DNA of 64,000 bases. It comes from Symbiodinium natans (lineage: Eukaryota; Sar; Dinophyceae; Suessiales; Symbiodiniaceae). Every line of letters begins with the position of its first letter. Position 1 is the stretch's first letter. Shown piece by piece: positions 41,058 through 51,440 of this stretch. Location of the stretch: contig CAJNDS010002790.1 of NCBI GenBank assembly GCA_905221605.1, positions 941,097 through 1,005,096 of the forward strand, read 5' to 3'. The translations under genes were made by a program, and so were the position numbers. Under the pieces are notes generated by a model. That model worked only from the letters and a program-made list of their open reading frames with translations. It had not been told where the DNA came from and did no database searches.

Positions 41058-41625
41058 CCTAAACCCCAAAACCCTAAAACCCTAAGCCCTAAAACCTGAA
41101 ACCCTAAACACCCAAAAACCCTACAACCCTAAAACCCTAAAACCCTAAACCCTAAAACCCTAAATCCTTAAACCCTAAGCCCTAAGAACCGAAGGCCCAA
41201 AACTTTTTTTGCCGTTGCCGATGGCTCACCTTGGTCGGCCCTGAAGCCCTCAGCCCTAAGCCCGCCCTCCGCTGCTTCGTGTGCCCTGCAGTCCCCGAAA
41301 CTCTTAAACCCTAATTCCTTTAGGGTTTCGGGTTTAACGGGTGTTGAGGGGTTTAAGGGGCTTTAGGGGTTTTAGGAGTTTCTGGGGTTTTAGGGGTTTG
41401 TGCGGTTTGTGCGTTTTGTGCGGTTTGTGCGTTTTGTGTGGTTTGTGCGGTTAGTGTGGTTTGGGGTGTAAGGGGTTTAAGGGACTTAAGGGGGTTCAAG
41501 GGGTTCAAGGGGTTTAAGGGGTTTGGGATTTGTGTGGTTTTAGGGGTTTAGGGCCTTAACGGGTTTCAGGTGTTTCGGGGGTGTAGGGGTGTAGGGTTTA
41601 GGGTCTGTCACATGCCTGTGTACAG

Positions 41626-41703
41626 CGACACCCAAGGATGTGTTGTGGTGTGCCCCAAGATTTACGCCCCACCTACCTGAATGACCTACCCGAGACAGTG
41701 TAG
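41626..41703 (+). CDS. Candidate terminal exon, 25 codons
   Basis: Opens after CTGTGTACAG, reads RHPRMCCGVPQDLRPTYLND and then LPETV before TAG. Confidence 0.42.
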   Translation, partial: RHPRMCCGVPQDLRPTYLNDLPETV

Positions 41704-41809
41704 TGTTTGGGGCTTTGCTTCAGCAGAAACTGAGTAGTTGGGTTCAGGGTTCAGGGTTCAGGGTTCAGGGTTTAGGGTTTAGGGTGCCCGAAACTCTAAC
41801 CCCCTGAGG

Positions 41810-41910
41810 CCCTCGCTCGTGGCCGCGGCGCTTCCCTCGGAGGCGCCAGCATCCGCACAGCGACTCTTGCGCCGTCATCCGGCCGGAATTGCCCTGTGGT
41901 TTGTGGGCTT
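41810..41910 (+). CDS. GC-rich coding island, frame and strand ambiguous
   Basis: Plus frame reads PSLVAAALPSEAPASAQRLL; another plus frame and a minus frame are also open. Confidence 0.33.
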
Positions 41911-42057
41911 CCCTAAGCCCCAAACCCTAAACCCCAACCCTAAACCCCAAACCCTAAACCCTATAAGCCCCAAACCCTAAGCCTCTGTCTAGGGTTTCGG
42001 GGGGGGGGGGGTTCGGTTTTCGTGAAGGGTTGATGCGATTGAAGTTTCCATCTTCAG

Positions 42058-42099
42058 CCTTTGGAGATGTTCCATCGCCAGCAAGCCCAAAGCGTTCAG
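42058..42099 (+). CDS. Exon candidate, 14 codons, CAG|...|GTACCT
   Basis: Opens after CATCTTCAG, reads PLEMFHRQQAQSVQ and closes at CAG|GTACCT. Both ends fit consensus splice sites; phase 0-0. Confidence 0.48.
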
Positions 42100-42241
42100 G
42101 TACCTATCTAGCAGAAACTTAGGCCGGCCTGAAAGAGGGTCCTATAAAGTAGCTAATATGGATGAGGTTTTGAGTTTTGACGCCCCAAACCCTAAACCCT
42201 AAGCCCCAAACCCTGAACCCCTAAACCGGGGGGCTCCTAAG

Positions 42242-42330
42242 TTATCTTGACCGGCAATGAATCCATTCGAGGCTGGCTTCTGGCACCGCGATGCGAGGAG
42301 ACGGTGCGCCGTGGCGCCCAAGGGCCTTAG
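42242..42330 (+). CDS. Candidate exon, C-strand array acceptor
   Basis: Opens after CTCCTAAG, reads LTGNESIRGWLLAPRCEETV and then RRGAQGP before TAG. Confidence 0.42.
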
Positions 42331-42540
42331 ACCCTCCGAACCCTAAACCCTCCAACCCCTAAACCCTAAACCCTTTAACCCTTTAAACCCCTAAACCCCT
42401 ACACCCGAAATTCTAAATCACAAGCCTGTTCAGGCCTTCAGGCCTCGTCTTAGAATTAACTCGTAGGGTTCAGGGTTTAGGGTTTAGAGTTAAAGGTCTA
42501 TGGAAGCCCTCACGTGGACCCTCAGAGCCTGAACCCTTTT

Positions 42541-42631
42541 TCCCCTGGTTCTTAGTAGGGAAAGGGGGGAGTTGGGGCCCTATATGTACCCTTTAAGGTA
42601 TGCCTCATTCCCGAGTAAGAACCAACCAGTG
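42541..42631. mobile_element. Family D element
   Basis: CTGGTTCTTAGTAGGGAAAG ... CATTCCCGAGTAAGAACCA, 15 nt before exon candidate 42646. Confidence 0.78.
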
Positions 42632-42645
42632 TTTTTGGCACATAG

Positions 42646-42713
42646 CTGCAAAAGTGGTGCGAGATCCAAGGCATGCGATGCGGCAGCTGCTCTCAGCTTT
42701 CCTATCGAACCAG
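42646..42713 (+). CDS. Candidate exon after a family D element
   Basis: Opens after GGCACATAG, reads AKVVRDPRHAMRQLLSAFLS and then NQ, and ends CAG|GCCCAT (possible GC donor). Amphipathic helix. Confidence 0.48.
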
Positions 42714-42979
42714 GCCCATAAACAACTCCGAACCCCTAAGCCCTGCAGACCCTAAATGCCCCTAAACCCGTTTAGGGTTTAGGGTTTAGGTAAAAAGTAA
42801 CACGAAGCTTGGGAAAGTATGCCATCTTCAGCGCATCGCGGTCTCAGTGTTTAGAGTTCAGCGGTTGGGGCGGTTTTAGGGCTTGGTAGGGTTTAGGGTT
42901 CTGTCTAAGGGAAGTCGTCTGGTCCCTTCTTATGGCCCGGTTCCCAATTGAGGGCGCCCAGATTGGCTTCCCATTGCAG

Positions 42980-43036
42980 GAAAACCACACCAGAATCACC
43001 TACAGGCCCCATGACCCTCAATGCAGGAGCTTCTAG
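42980..43036 (+). CDS. Candidate terminal exon
   Basis: Opens after CCCATTGCAG. Reads ENHTRITYRPHDPQCRSF before TAG, or in another frame TTPESPTGPMTLNAGASRLW. Confidence 0.4.
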   Translation, partial: ENHTRITYRPHDPQCRSF

Positions 43037-43175
43037 ACTTTGGCCAACAAAATGAATCGCGCACCCTACACCCGAAACCCTAAACCCGAAACCCTAAACC
43101 CGAAACCCAATCCCGAGCTTTTTGGAGTCGATGTGTCCTAGACTCGGGTGCCTTTGTTTCGGGGCTGCCTTTCAG

Positions 43176-43266
43176 GGTACAGCCCATGCGCAGCCATGGC
43201 ACTAACGTTGTCATAGTGGAGAAACATTTTACATTATTCAGGGTACTTCAACGCAACAAGGAGTAG
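43176..43266 (+). CDS. Candidate terminal exon, 29 codons
   Basis: Opens after CTGCCTTTCAG, reads VQPMRSHGTNVVIVEKHFTL and then FRVLQRNKE before TAG. Confidence 0.5.
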
Positions 43267-43404
43267 AACTCTGACATTTCAAATACTATCCCAACCATGA
43301 ACTATAGAAGGGATCCTTGACCCAAAAGCCCTGAATTTACAGCCCTCTTGCCCTCACACTTCAGCTCCAAAGCCCACACCCTTAAGGGACTGCGGACCAC
43401 ATAT

Positions 43405-43525
43405 TCTACTATTTGTTTAAGAGCCCCAAAAAATAAAGAAATATTCTTCCTTATAAGGGTAATCGATGGATTGTTGTGTTTGTGTTTTTTCGGGTGGGTT
43501 CTTAAGCAAACAGTGGTATTCTCAG
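43405..43525. mobile_element. Family M element
   Basis: TTTGTTTAAGAGCCCC ... GGGTGGGTTCTTAAGCAAA. Confidence 0.68.
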
Positions 43526-44001
43526 CAGCTTGCCATGTAGCCACTCAACAACGATCCCCAATCCTATTGTGGCTAAAAGTACCCTGACCCCGAAACCCTA
43601 AACCCTAAACCCTAGAAGTGAGTGAGTGAGTGGACGGCCTGGGGTGCACTCCGGCCAACGGAAACGTTCCCTCCCGCCATCTCTTCCCCCCTCCGCTTGC
43701 GTCATTGGGGAGACCTAGAAGTTTAGAGCATGTTATTGGTTTTTGCATCCTTGGAGGGGATGTCGCTGCCGGCCCTGTCGCGGGCTCCGCCCGTGGCCAA
43801 GGCACTTTGGTCTGCCGTGTTTAGGGTTTAGGGTTTAGGGTGTAGGGTTTAGGGTTTAGGGAACTTGTTAGGTTCAGGGGCCTGCCGCCCTACATAAACC
43901 CTAAACCCTAAATCCTTGTTTTAGGGTCTATAGGTTTTGGGGTTTCGAGTTAGGGCCTCCATTTTCAACCTTATATACACGCAAAGCCTCAACCACAAAG
44001 C

Positions 44002-44400
44002 TTGAGATCTACCCCCCACCCCACCGTGGAAGTGTGTTATATTTGGGGTGCGGAAGAAGAATCGGAGCCCTACAGGCAATCCACTCGAAAATCTCGATCG
44101 CTCAGCCCAACGTCAACGTGTCCGGACTCGCCGCTAGCCGTAATGATGGCGGTTTGGCCTTCTGGTCAAGCTGGTGCGAGGGATCAGGAGATGCCGTCGC
44201 TGCGGGTGGCCCTTGCCAGCGCGGCATTTCAGGTCTGCCTCAGGGCTAGTCTGTCGCCTTTCGGCGCGTACGACGCCAAGGCGGCCGCAGATGACCAGTC
44301 TATTTCGATCGATTCGCGAGCTTGCCAAACTGCTGAAGCCCAATATCCGCAAGCCCGCTTTCTTCAGAGAATATTCCTTAACTCAGTTAATAATAAGTTT
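44002..44400 (+). CDS. GC-rich coding island, ~130 codons, frame ambiguous
   Basis: The longest frame includes PTVEVCYIWGAEEESEPYRQ and AAADDQSISIDSRACQTAEA, then runs into an AT microsatellite at 44405-44510. Two other plus frames are open over parts of it. Confidence 0.35.
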
Positions 44401-45012
44401 CATGCATATGCATATATATATATGTATATATATATATATGTATATATATATATGTATATATATATACAGGTATATATATATAGGTATATATATATATTTT
44501 TTTACATACAGCTTAAGTACCTAAGGGGTATTGGACCGCAGGGCCACTACAAAATCAAAAGGTCATCATTAGGAAAATGTAGCTACATAGAGTGACAGGC
44601 ATACCCTTGCAGGCAAACCCCCCCCCCCCCCCCCGCCCCAAAGCACTTACCGCCCCCTCTCTCCATGTTTTTCAGGCTACTTCAAATCCTAAACCCGAAG
44701 CCCCACTAACCCCTAAATCCTAAACCCTAAACACTTGAAACCCCAAACCGCTCAGCACCCAAATGGGGGCTCAGGCCAAGAGCACCCATCCAAGGCCTCA
44801 CAGAATCTGTAGAGGACCCCCCCCCCCCCCCAACTCCAAAAAACAAAAACGACAGAGAGTTCATAATGGAACATAGCACAACATAGCATAGCATACCATG
44901 GCAGAATCGTGTTTTACAATGCAACATCACATCATCTAATTGAGTAGTTTCAGAATCATAATGCCGGCGTCCATCACATGTTTGTCTAGGGATCTGGGTT
45001 TTCTGCATGCAG

Positions 45013-45122
45013 AAGTGGATGACTCTGCGATTTCAATCCAGGGCCTGAAAAGAGAAGCCAACAAAAATCTTAGAACCTTAAATAATGAACCCCAGGATTT
45101 AAGGCTGAGGGTTGAGGGTTGA
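45013..45122 (+). CDS. Candidate exon, 35 codons
   Basis: Opens after CTGCATGCAG, reads VDDSAISIQGLKREANKNLR and then TLNNEPQDL, then enters GCTGAGGGTTGAGGG repeats. Confidence 0.43.
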
Positions 45123-45325
45123 GGGTTTAGGAATCTTCACTCTCCTTCAAACCCGAACCTTGGACTTCAGAATTCGTAGACCCTTGGGATTTTAGGACAA
45201 TCTTTTCCAAAGAGGTATACCCATCATAGATAGTAAATTCTTGAGCCGTTCCCATATAGTATCTTTAGGGCCCAAGCATATACTATATGGATAGATGGGC
45301 CCTGGAGGCGATGCTTCGTGATTCA

Positions 45326-45413
45326 ACCCTAAACCCTAAACCCTAAACCCTAAACCCTAAACCCTAAACCCTAAACCCTAAACCCTAAACCCTAAACCCT
45401 AAACCCTAAACCC
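45326..45413. repeat. C-strand telomere-like array, 12-13 units
   Basis: CCCTAAA array ending CCCTAGATG, followed by half of a family A element and then exon candidate 45452. Confidence 0.96.
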
Positions 45414-45451
45414 TAGATGGGTACATGGGCCCTTTTAGGGTTTCTCTCCAG

Positions 45452-45532
45452 GTCGTCGCATACATCACCGCGCGGACCGCCTCGGAGCGCCTCTTTCGCG
45501 ACGTGGCGGAATGTGCAGAGGCCGGAAGTTGG
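45452..45532 (+). CDS. Exon candidate, exactly 27 codons, phase 0-0
   Basis: Opens after TTTCTCTCCAG, reads VVAYITARTASERLFRDVAE and then CAEAGSW, and ends TGG|GTTTAGGG. Flanked by a C-strand array upstream and a G-strand array downstream. Resembles part of 62815-62933 (VAYITA/VAYLTA). Confidence 0.53.
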
Positions 45533-46016
45533 GTTTAGGGTTTAGGGTTTAGGTTTTAGGGTTTAGGGTTTAAGGTGTAGGGTTGAGGGTTTAGAGTTTA
45601 GGGCTCAGGGCGCAGGGTTGAGGATTTAGGGGTTAGGGTGTAGGGTTGAGGGTTTAGGGCTTAGGCTTCAGGGTTTAGGGTTTAGGCCCGGGAAGCATCA
45701 CAAAGCACGCGCCCACAGAGTCTGTGATACCCGAAAAGTACATATGTTGGGGCTTTGTTCCTGGTTTGTAGGAATCCCGTTAAGGCCCGAGTATGTACTT
45801 AGGGATGTTTCCCCTTCTACTATCAGTGCTTAATAGGGATGATAATCCCTATTAAGGAATGTTTCAAGCATGGGGAACAGCCCAATATATAGGTATGGAC
45901 CCTTTGGGGATCTGCAGTGACAGGATATCAGATATTCGACATCTGCAGGCATATCAAACCCAAGATGCGGCGGACCGCAACGTGCCAGACACCAAAACCC
46001 TTTGACTCGCACTTGG

Positions 46017-46120
46017 GTTACTTGGAGGCTCATGGGTAGTTGTACGTAGGGTTACAAGTATGGTAGCTATACTTGGAACCCCGTTGAGGGACCCTACTTG
46101 TAACTGCCCATGAACTTTGT
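46017..46120. mobile_element. Family B element
   Basis: TACTTGGAGGCTCATGGGTA ... TTGTAACTGCCCATGAAC. Confidence 0.72.
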
Positions 46121-46223
46121 GGCCGGTATTCATCACCCTCACTGATGTAACCAATGACACATCTCCCTCCCAGTGGACGGTCCGCCGCTCCTGAAGGGCT
46201 AGGCTTTAGGGGTTAGGGTTTAC

Positions 46224-46318
46224 CCAGAGGCTCCTAGTACTTTTTTGGGGTAGTATACTAGAATCCCTTTTAACATCATGTAACTAACCCAACAAGGAAC
46301 TACATTAGAGCCTTCAGG
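46224..46318. mobile_element. Family I element
   Basis: GAGGCTCCTAGTACTTTTTT ... CAAGGAACTACATTAGAGCC. Copies at 55157 and, diverged, 30712. Confidence 0.7.
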
Positions 46319-46667
46319 TAGGGTTAGGCGCCAGTGACCCGCGACTCCAAGTCCCCCCCCCCCCTCTAAGTGTCCACCAGGGTCTGCAATCGGTCTTGGA
46401 GGAGGAGAGGCGCGGGCTCCAGAGTTTGTTGGTTTCACGGTCGATGGGGCTTAGGGTTTAGCGCTTAGGGGTTTAGGGGTTTAGGGTTTAGGGTGTTGGG
46501 CTTCGGGCTTGAGGGTTCAGGGTAGGGTTTGAGGGTCTAGGGCTTCACGGTGTACAGGGTTTAGGGTGCAGGTTTATAGGGCTCAGCCCTGAATGTTTTG
46601 TGCGCCGGGCCCGCCCCTCCGTTCTTGCCGCCGGTTTGCACCGAAGCCTATATTAAGTCATGAACCA

Positions 46668-46862
46668 TGACTTGCGATGTCCCCCTGACACTAGCAGTCC
46701 TTAACAGGGGCTTGCAGAGGGGGTACTATAAGCCCTAAACCCTAAACCCTAAACCCCAAACCCCAAACCCCAAACCCCAAACCCCAAACCCCAAACCCTA
46801 AACCCTAAACCCTAAACCCAATCCCCATTAAGGACTGCTAGTGTAAGGGGAACGTCCCAAAC
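46668..46862. mobile_element. Family H element carrying a telomere-like array
   Basis: GATGTCCCCCTGACACTAGC and AGTCCTTAAC on the left; AAGGACTGCTAGTGTAAGGG and GAACGTCCC on the right. The centre holds ~13 CCCTAAA/CCCCAAA units. Confidence 0.87.
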
Positions 46863-47007
46863 CGTGACCATGGGCTGAAGGGTTGCTTAGGGTGAAAACC
46901 CTAAACCCTAAACCCTAAACCCTAAACCCTAAACCCTAAACCCTAAACCCTAAACCCTAAACCAGTGAAAAGGTGTGTAGGGTCTGGGGTTCACGATGTA
47001 CCCAGAG

Positions 47008-47126
47008 GGTCGTTTCATGGCCCCTTGATATGGTCCCTAACCTCGTTGAAAGGTTTTATGGGCCCTGATCTTGTATAGGTTATATAAGGGGTGCCCTTTA
47101 AAGGGCCCACATTATGGGACTACCCT
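47008..47126. mobile_element. Family G element
   Basis: GGTCGTTTCATGGCCCCTTG ... CCCACATTATGGGACTACCC. Confidence 0.68.
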
Positions 47127-47251
47127 AAGAGTAGGGTTGAGGTCTAGTATTTTAGCGCCACGTGTTCTTAGCATGGAGATTGGCTTCCTTGAGCACATTC
47201 AAGTTTGCGCATGCGTGCTTCCAGGATTAGGGGGCTTCTTCGCTTTGCCGG

Positions 47252-47469
47252 CTTGCCCAAAGGGTCCATGTGACTGTACAGAATGTACTTGGGCCTTACA
47301 GGGGTTCCCTCAGTGGCTCAGTGGGCACACTTTACACTTTTTGGGATACTGTAATCTCCTGTAGAACTGAAAGTGTACACTTTTTTGAGGCTTATGAACT
47401 CAGCAACTAAGTTCCTATAAGGTAGCTTGAAGCCGAAAGTATATCCTATATGGGTACATGGACCCTTAG
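47252..47469. mobile_element. Family A element with a family C element nested inside
   Basis: Outer ends CAAAGGGTCCATGTGAC and GGGTACATGGACCCTTAGGG; inner 47316-47404 is a family C copy. Confidence 0.87.
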
Positions 47470-47577
47470 GGTTGTTGTTGACAGGTTTTACGGTTTGGGA
47501 TTGAGGAACCCTAAGCCCTAAACCCTAAACCCTAAACCCTAAACCCTAAACCCTAAACCCTAAACCCTAATCGAAAG

Positions 47578-47614
47578 CTTGACGGCGCACCTGCGCTCCA
47601 CCACCCTGCCAAAA
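47578..47614 (+). CDS. Candidate short exon
   Basis: A C-strand array ends CTAATCGAAAG; reads LDGAPALHHPAK and ends at GTTAGGGG. Confidence 0.37.
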
Positions 47615-47652
47615 GTTAGGGGGCGGAACCGGAACTTCATATCAACCCCTTA

Positions 47653-47890
47653 ATGCCCAGACCGACAGCACCGCATTCGAACAGTTTTGCTGCTGAAATG
47701 CCCTTTATGCCTAACCTTTTGGTGCCGTTGCGACTTGTGGAGATTGTATGGCTGAGATGTGCACATGCGCGGTTCCGTGTTTTCTGGACGTATGTGTGCT
47801 TGCGTTCAGGACCCAGGCTGCTAAACCCACAACAAACCCTATACCCTATATGCCTCAAATCTCTCAGCAACAGGGATCCTAATTTAGAGA

Positions 47891-47923
<33 letters not shown>

Positions 47924-47994
47924 GACCCCCCCCTCCATGCAAGTTCTTCAGGTATGGCCCACTGTGGCCACCTCTTTTGAAGCCGGCTGACTGA
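47653..47994 (+). CDS. Possible ORF interrupted by poly-C
   Basis: ATG frame starts MPRPTAPHSNSFAAEMPFMP and reads plausibly for ~65 codons, then passes a ~27 nt C homopolymer giving poly-Pro. The last part is doubtful. Confidence 0.28.
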
Positions 47995-48173
47995 CAATAG
48001 GGGCTTAGGGTCTAAAGGGTTTAGGGTTCAGGGTTTAGGGTTTAGGGGTTTAGGGTCTATAGGGTTTAGGGTTCAGGGTTTCGGGTTTGGAATCAATACA
48101 CACAGGTTAGACGAAGCAACTACCTTTTCATGGCTAATATAGTCGTGGAGTCTGGCTAACGAAGAATAGCGCT

Positions 48174-48281
48174 ACGGGTCCATGTACTCATGTAGTCTAT
48201 ACTTGTGCCTAAAGCTAATCTATATAGGAACCCCTTGAGGGCCCAAGTGTATACTAATAGGTACATGGAGTCCTTGGGGGA
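48174..48281. mobile_element. Family A element
   Basis: GGGTCCATGTACTCATGTAG ... ACTAATAGGTACATGGAGTCC, with TATAGGAACCCCTTGAGGGC core. Confidence 0.78.
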
Positions 48282-48465
48282 AAGAGGGGGCTTGAGACCC
48301 CTTCATCCAGGAATGTACCTTCAGCTATAGACGCAGGGGGGTTTCCTTATAAGTGGGGTACCCTGTTTACCTGGTTGGAGGGTTCTTACAAGAAGTATTG
48401 TAGTATTTTCCAGAGGTATATAAGGCTAGGAGGGTACCCTTTTTGGGGGGAAATATCGATGTAGG

Positions 48466-48541
48466 GTTGGGATGTTTCCCCGTATACTAGCAATCCTTAA
48501 TAATCCCGATGTAGGACAGTTAGTATAAGTGGAAACACCCG
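48466..48541. mobile_element. Family H element, compact copy
   Basis: GGATGTTTCCCCGTATACTA ... GTTAGTATAAGTGGAAACACC. No telomere array in this copy. Confidence 0.68.
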
Positions 48542-48887
48542 AAACCCTAAACCCTAAATCCTAAACCCTCAAGCAATCCTGACTTAAGGTGCATTCCCGA
48601 GTCAAGGGGGTATTTGGGCCCTAAAGCTACGATATTAGGGAAAGTTTAAGGTTTAGGGTTTAGGGAAGCCCATAAACCATTGGGCCCAAGTATATACTCC
48701 ATAGGTATATGGAACCTTTGACTTCAGGGACGCGGGTTTAGGGAGAAAAGGGCTGAGGGAAGAGTTAAGGGCGAAGGGCAACAGGCTTTTCAGTCCTACC
48801 GGGATGCGTTAAGTTAAACCTAAACCCTAAACCCTAAACCCTAAACCCTAAACCCTAAACCCTAAACCCTAAACCCTAAACCCTAAG

Positions 48888-48972
48888 TACAACATCCCCA
48901 AACTCGATGGTTGTAACTGGCTGCAAGAAGCATGTTGGAAGGGCCCTCAACTCGAAACCATGGATCCCGAAA
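48888..48972 (+). CDS. Candidate exon at the end of a C-strand array
   Basis: The array ends CCCTAAG, then reads YNIPKLDGCNWLQEACWKGP and QLETMDPE before further C-strand repeats. Confidence 0.43.
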
Positions 48973-49779
48973 CCCCAAACCTAAACCCTCAAACCCTAAA
49001 AGCCCCACAGTTCTACACCCTGCCTTGAGGCCTGAGCCCTAAATCTTAAACCCTAAATCCTAAACCCTAAACCCTCAATCCTAAAGCCTCAATCCTAAAC
49101 CCTCAATCCTAAACCCTAAATCCTAATCCCTGAACCCTGAACCCTGAAGATGCACTGATCACCCCCGAAACTTTTGACTAAGACATCTTCTCCGAATCAT
49201 CAAAGGCGTTCTCCTTATGTTCAAAAGATTCGGGGATAGGATTAGGGGGGGCCCTTGGGGATATAGACCCTCTGAATAAGGCCCCTGCTTAAGAGAGCCA
49301 GAAGAGGGTTAAGAAGGGTTCCCTTTTAAGGGTCCCCCGTATGCTACCTAGGAAAGATATCTTCATCCATACAGCTACGGCGGTCTGGAAATAAGCCGCA
49401 CTGTGTTGCCTCCATATAGTTATGGCAACTTCACACCAAGCCGCAGGCCCTTGTGAACCCTGAGCCCCCTAAGCCCAAACCCTGCAAACAATTCCTTATC
49501 CGCAGCTTGCACCCGAAACCCCAAAGCCCTTAAATTCCTTATTCGTAACCCCTAAACCCCAAAAATCCCTGAAACTCCTTATGCGTAGCATAGACCCAAA
49601 ACCCCCCCCAAAACCATGAAATGCCTTATGCGCAACCTAATCCCTAAACAACCCAAAAACCTAAACCCTAAACCCTAATTGGGGGGGGTTATGAGTACCC
49701 GAAACCCCCAAACCTAAACCCTAAACCCTAAACCCTAAAGCCCTAAAGCCCTAAACCCTAAACCCTAAACAAACCCTAG

Positions 49780-49861
49780 CAGCAACCAAGGATTGTGGCT
49801 GCAGACACAGGCACCGACTTCACTCGCCAGGGCCTCCAGGACTGCCCTCATGCTGAGAGGG
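49780..49861 (+). CDS. Exon candidate 1 of 49.8-52.2 kb chain
   Basis: A C-strand array ends CCCTAG (acceptor). Reads QQPRIVAADTGTDFTRQGLQ and then DCPHAER, and ends G|GTTTAGGG leaving one base. Confidence 0.55.
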
Positions 49862-49955
49862 GTTTAGGGTTTAGGGTTTAGGGTTTAGGGGTTCAGGGTT
49901 CAGGGCTCATGCTGAGAGGAGTTTCGGGTGTAATTAGGGTATGCTCACAAAGCAG

Positions 49956-50054
49956 AGCCTCGCACATGTTGCCACGAAACTGGACAACACGCCCTAGTCG
50001 CGGAGAAGAACAACCAGGCACTGGAGAATTCCGTGGATGTGCAGCATGCAGAGG
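49956..50054 (+). CDS. Exon candidate 2 of the chain
   Basis: Opens after CACAAAGCAG and takes the required phase. Reads PRTCCHETGQHALVAEKNNQ and then ALENSVDVQHAE, and ends GAGG|GTCTAGGG leaving one base. Coiled-coil-like. Confidence 0.57.
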
Positions 50055-50150
50055 GTCTAGGGTTTGGGGTTTAAGGATTTAGGTTTAGGGTTTAGGGCTT
50101 CGGGTTTAGAGTTTAAGGTTTAGGGTTTGGGGTTTCGGGTTTCGGGGCAG

Positions 50151-50200
50151 GCCTGGTGATGAACCTTTCATGGCGACCATTGCACTTCGAAACTGCAAAC
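50151..50200 (+). CDS. Exon candidate 3 of the chain
   Basis: The preceding 96 nt gap (50055-50150) is degenerate TTTAGGG from its GT to its CAG. The inherited phase reads LVMNLSWRPLHFETAN. The end (GC donor) is uncertain. Confidence 0.47.
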
Positions 50201-50252
50201 GCCAAACCCTGTCCAAACCCTCAAGCCTGTCGTGAACTTGTTTTTTTTACAG

Positions 50253-50276
50253 GATGGTTCATCCCTTGAACTTATG
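50253..50276 (+). CDS. Possible exon candidate 4 of the chain
   Basis: Opens after TTTTTTTTACAG, reads DGSSLELM and ends at GTTTTATTATT. 24 nt. Confidence 0.33.
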
Positions 50277-50458
50277 GTTTTATTATTATTGTGATTATTA
50301 TCACTATTATTTATTGTTATTGTGTTTGTTATTATCATCTTTATTAGTATTGTTTTTTAAAGGGTTTAAGGACCATCCTAGATCATCCCTTGCCCTGCAC
50401 CCTCAGCGGATGTTGGGGTCGTAAACTTCAGGGGGGGGGGGGGGGGGGGGGGGCCGAG

Positions 50459-50515
50459 AATCAGGACAGGACGCCCTCAATCCCAGAGTACCAGACAGTC
50501 TTCAGGATCCTCAGG
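50459..50515 (+). CDS. Exon candidate 5 of the chain, 19 codons
   Basis: A poly-G run ends GGGCCGAG. Reads NQDRTPSIPEYQTVFRILR and ends at GTTTCAGGG, phase 0-0. Confidence 0.48.
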
Positions 50516-50730
50516 GTTTCAGGGTTTAGGGTTTAGGGCTAGGGTTTAGGGTTTAGGGTTGAGGGTTGAGGGCTGAGGGTTGAGGGTTGAGGGTTGAGGG
50601 TTGGGGGTTGAGGGTTGAGGGTTTGGGGCTTGGGGATTTGGGGTTTGATGGGTTTAGGGTAGGTTGTAGGGTTCTGAGAGCCCGGAACCCTAAACCCTGA
50701 AACCCCTTCCAAGATCCTTCTTGTCGCCAG

Positions 50731-50771
50731 TTGCTACCATCGAGTTGGGGGATGCCGTGCTTAAAGTCAGG
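50731..50771 (+). CDS. Exon candidate 6 of the chain, frame ambiguous
   Basis: Opens after TTGTCGCCAG and ends at GTTTAGGGG. Chain phase reads LLPSSWGMPCLKS and links correctly to 51103; the better-looking frame reads ATIELGDAVLKVR. Confidence 0.4.
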
Positions 50772-51102
50772 GTTTAGGGGCAGGGTGCGATAAACTCAAC
50801 TACATGTGAAAACCTCCAGGCAGGACTGAAAAGCTCTGTTGCCCTAAGCCCTATACTCCCTGAACCTCAGTCCCTCAACTCTAAGCATGTGTTCTCGTGC
50901 TGCGGGTCTAAACCTTAAACCCTCGCATCTCCACCCTGGACCCTAGTTAAACCTTAAAACCTAAACCTGAAACCCTACATCCAGGGTTCAGGGCTTTCGA
51001 ATTGCCACTGTAGGTTCTTTGGCACCCTCGACCCGAACTAGGTCTGTACCTGAGCCGTTCCCTCATCCTACTAACCCCCCCCCCCCCTCCCCCCCTTTAC
51101 AG

Positions 51103-51142
51103 GGTTCTGCAAGAAAAAAAGAAAGAGACCGAAGTCTCCCAG
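51103..51142 (+). CDS. Exon candidate 7 of the chain
   Basis: Opens after CCCTTTACAG, reads VLQEKKKETEVSQ and ends CAG|GTGGGT in phase 0. A C homopolymer precedes the acceptor. Confidence 0.52.
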
Positions 51143-51395
51143 GTGGGTATTGGGTTTAGGGTTTAGGGTTTAGGGCTAGGGATTAGGGTTTAGCGCGTTT
51201 TAGGGTTTGGGGGTTTAGGGCTTCTAGGGGTTCAGGGCTCCTAAGGGTTCAGGGTTCAAGGCCCAAGGGTGATGAGCTCCCAAGCGGGCGTGGCCCCTGT
51301 TTAGGGTTGAGGGTTTCGGGTTTAGAGTTTAGGGTATAGGGTTTAGGGCTTAGGGTGTAGGGTGTTGTCTTTGGGTACCACCGCGCTGATCCCAG

Positions 51396-51440
51396 CCCTT
51401 ACTCAAGATTCCTTACCTTACGAAACGTAAAGACCACTGG
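51396..51440 (+). CDS. Exon candidate 8 of the chain, 15 codons
   Basis: Opens after GCTGATCCCAG, reads PLLKIPYLTKRKDHW and ends TGG|GTACTTTAGGG. Phase 0-0. Confidence 0.52.
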
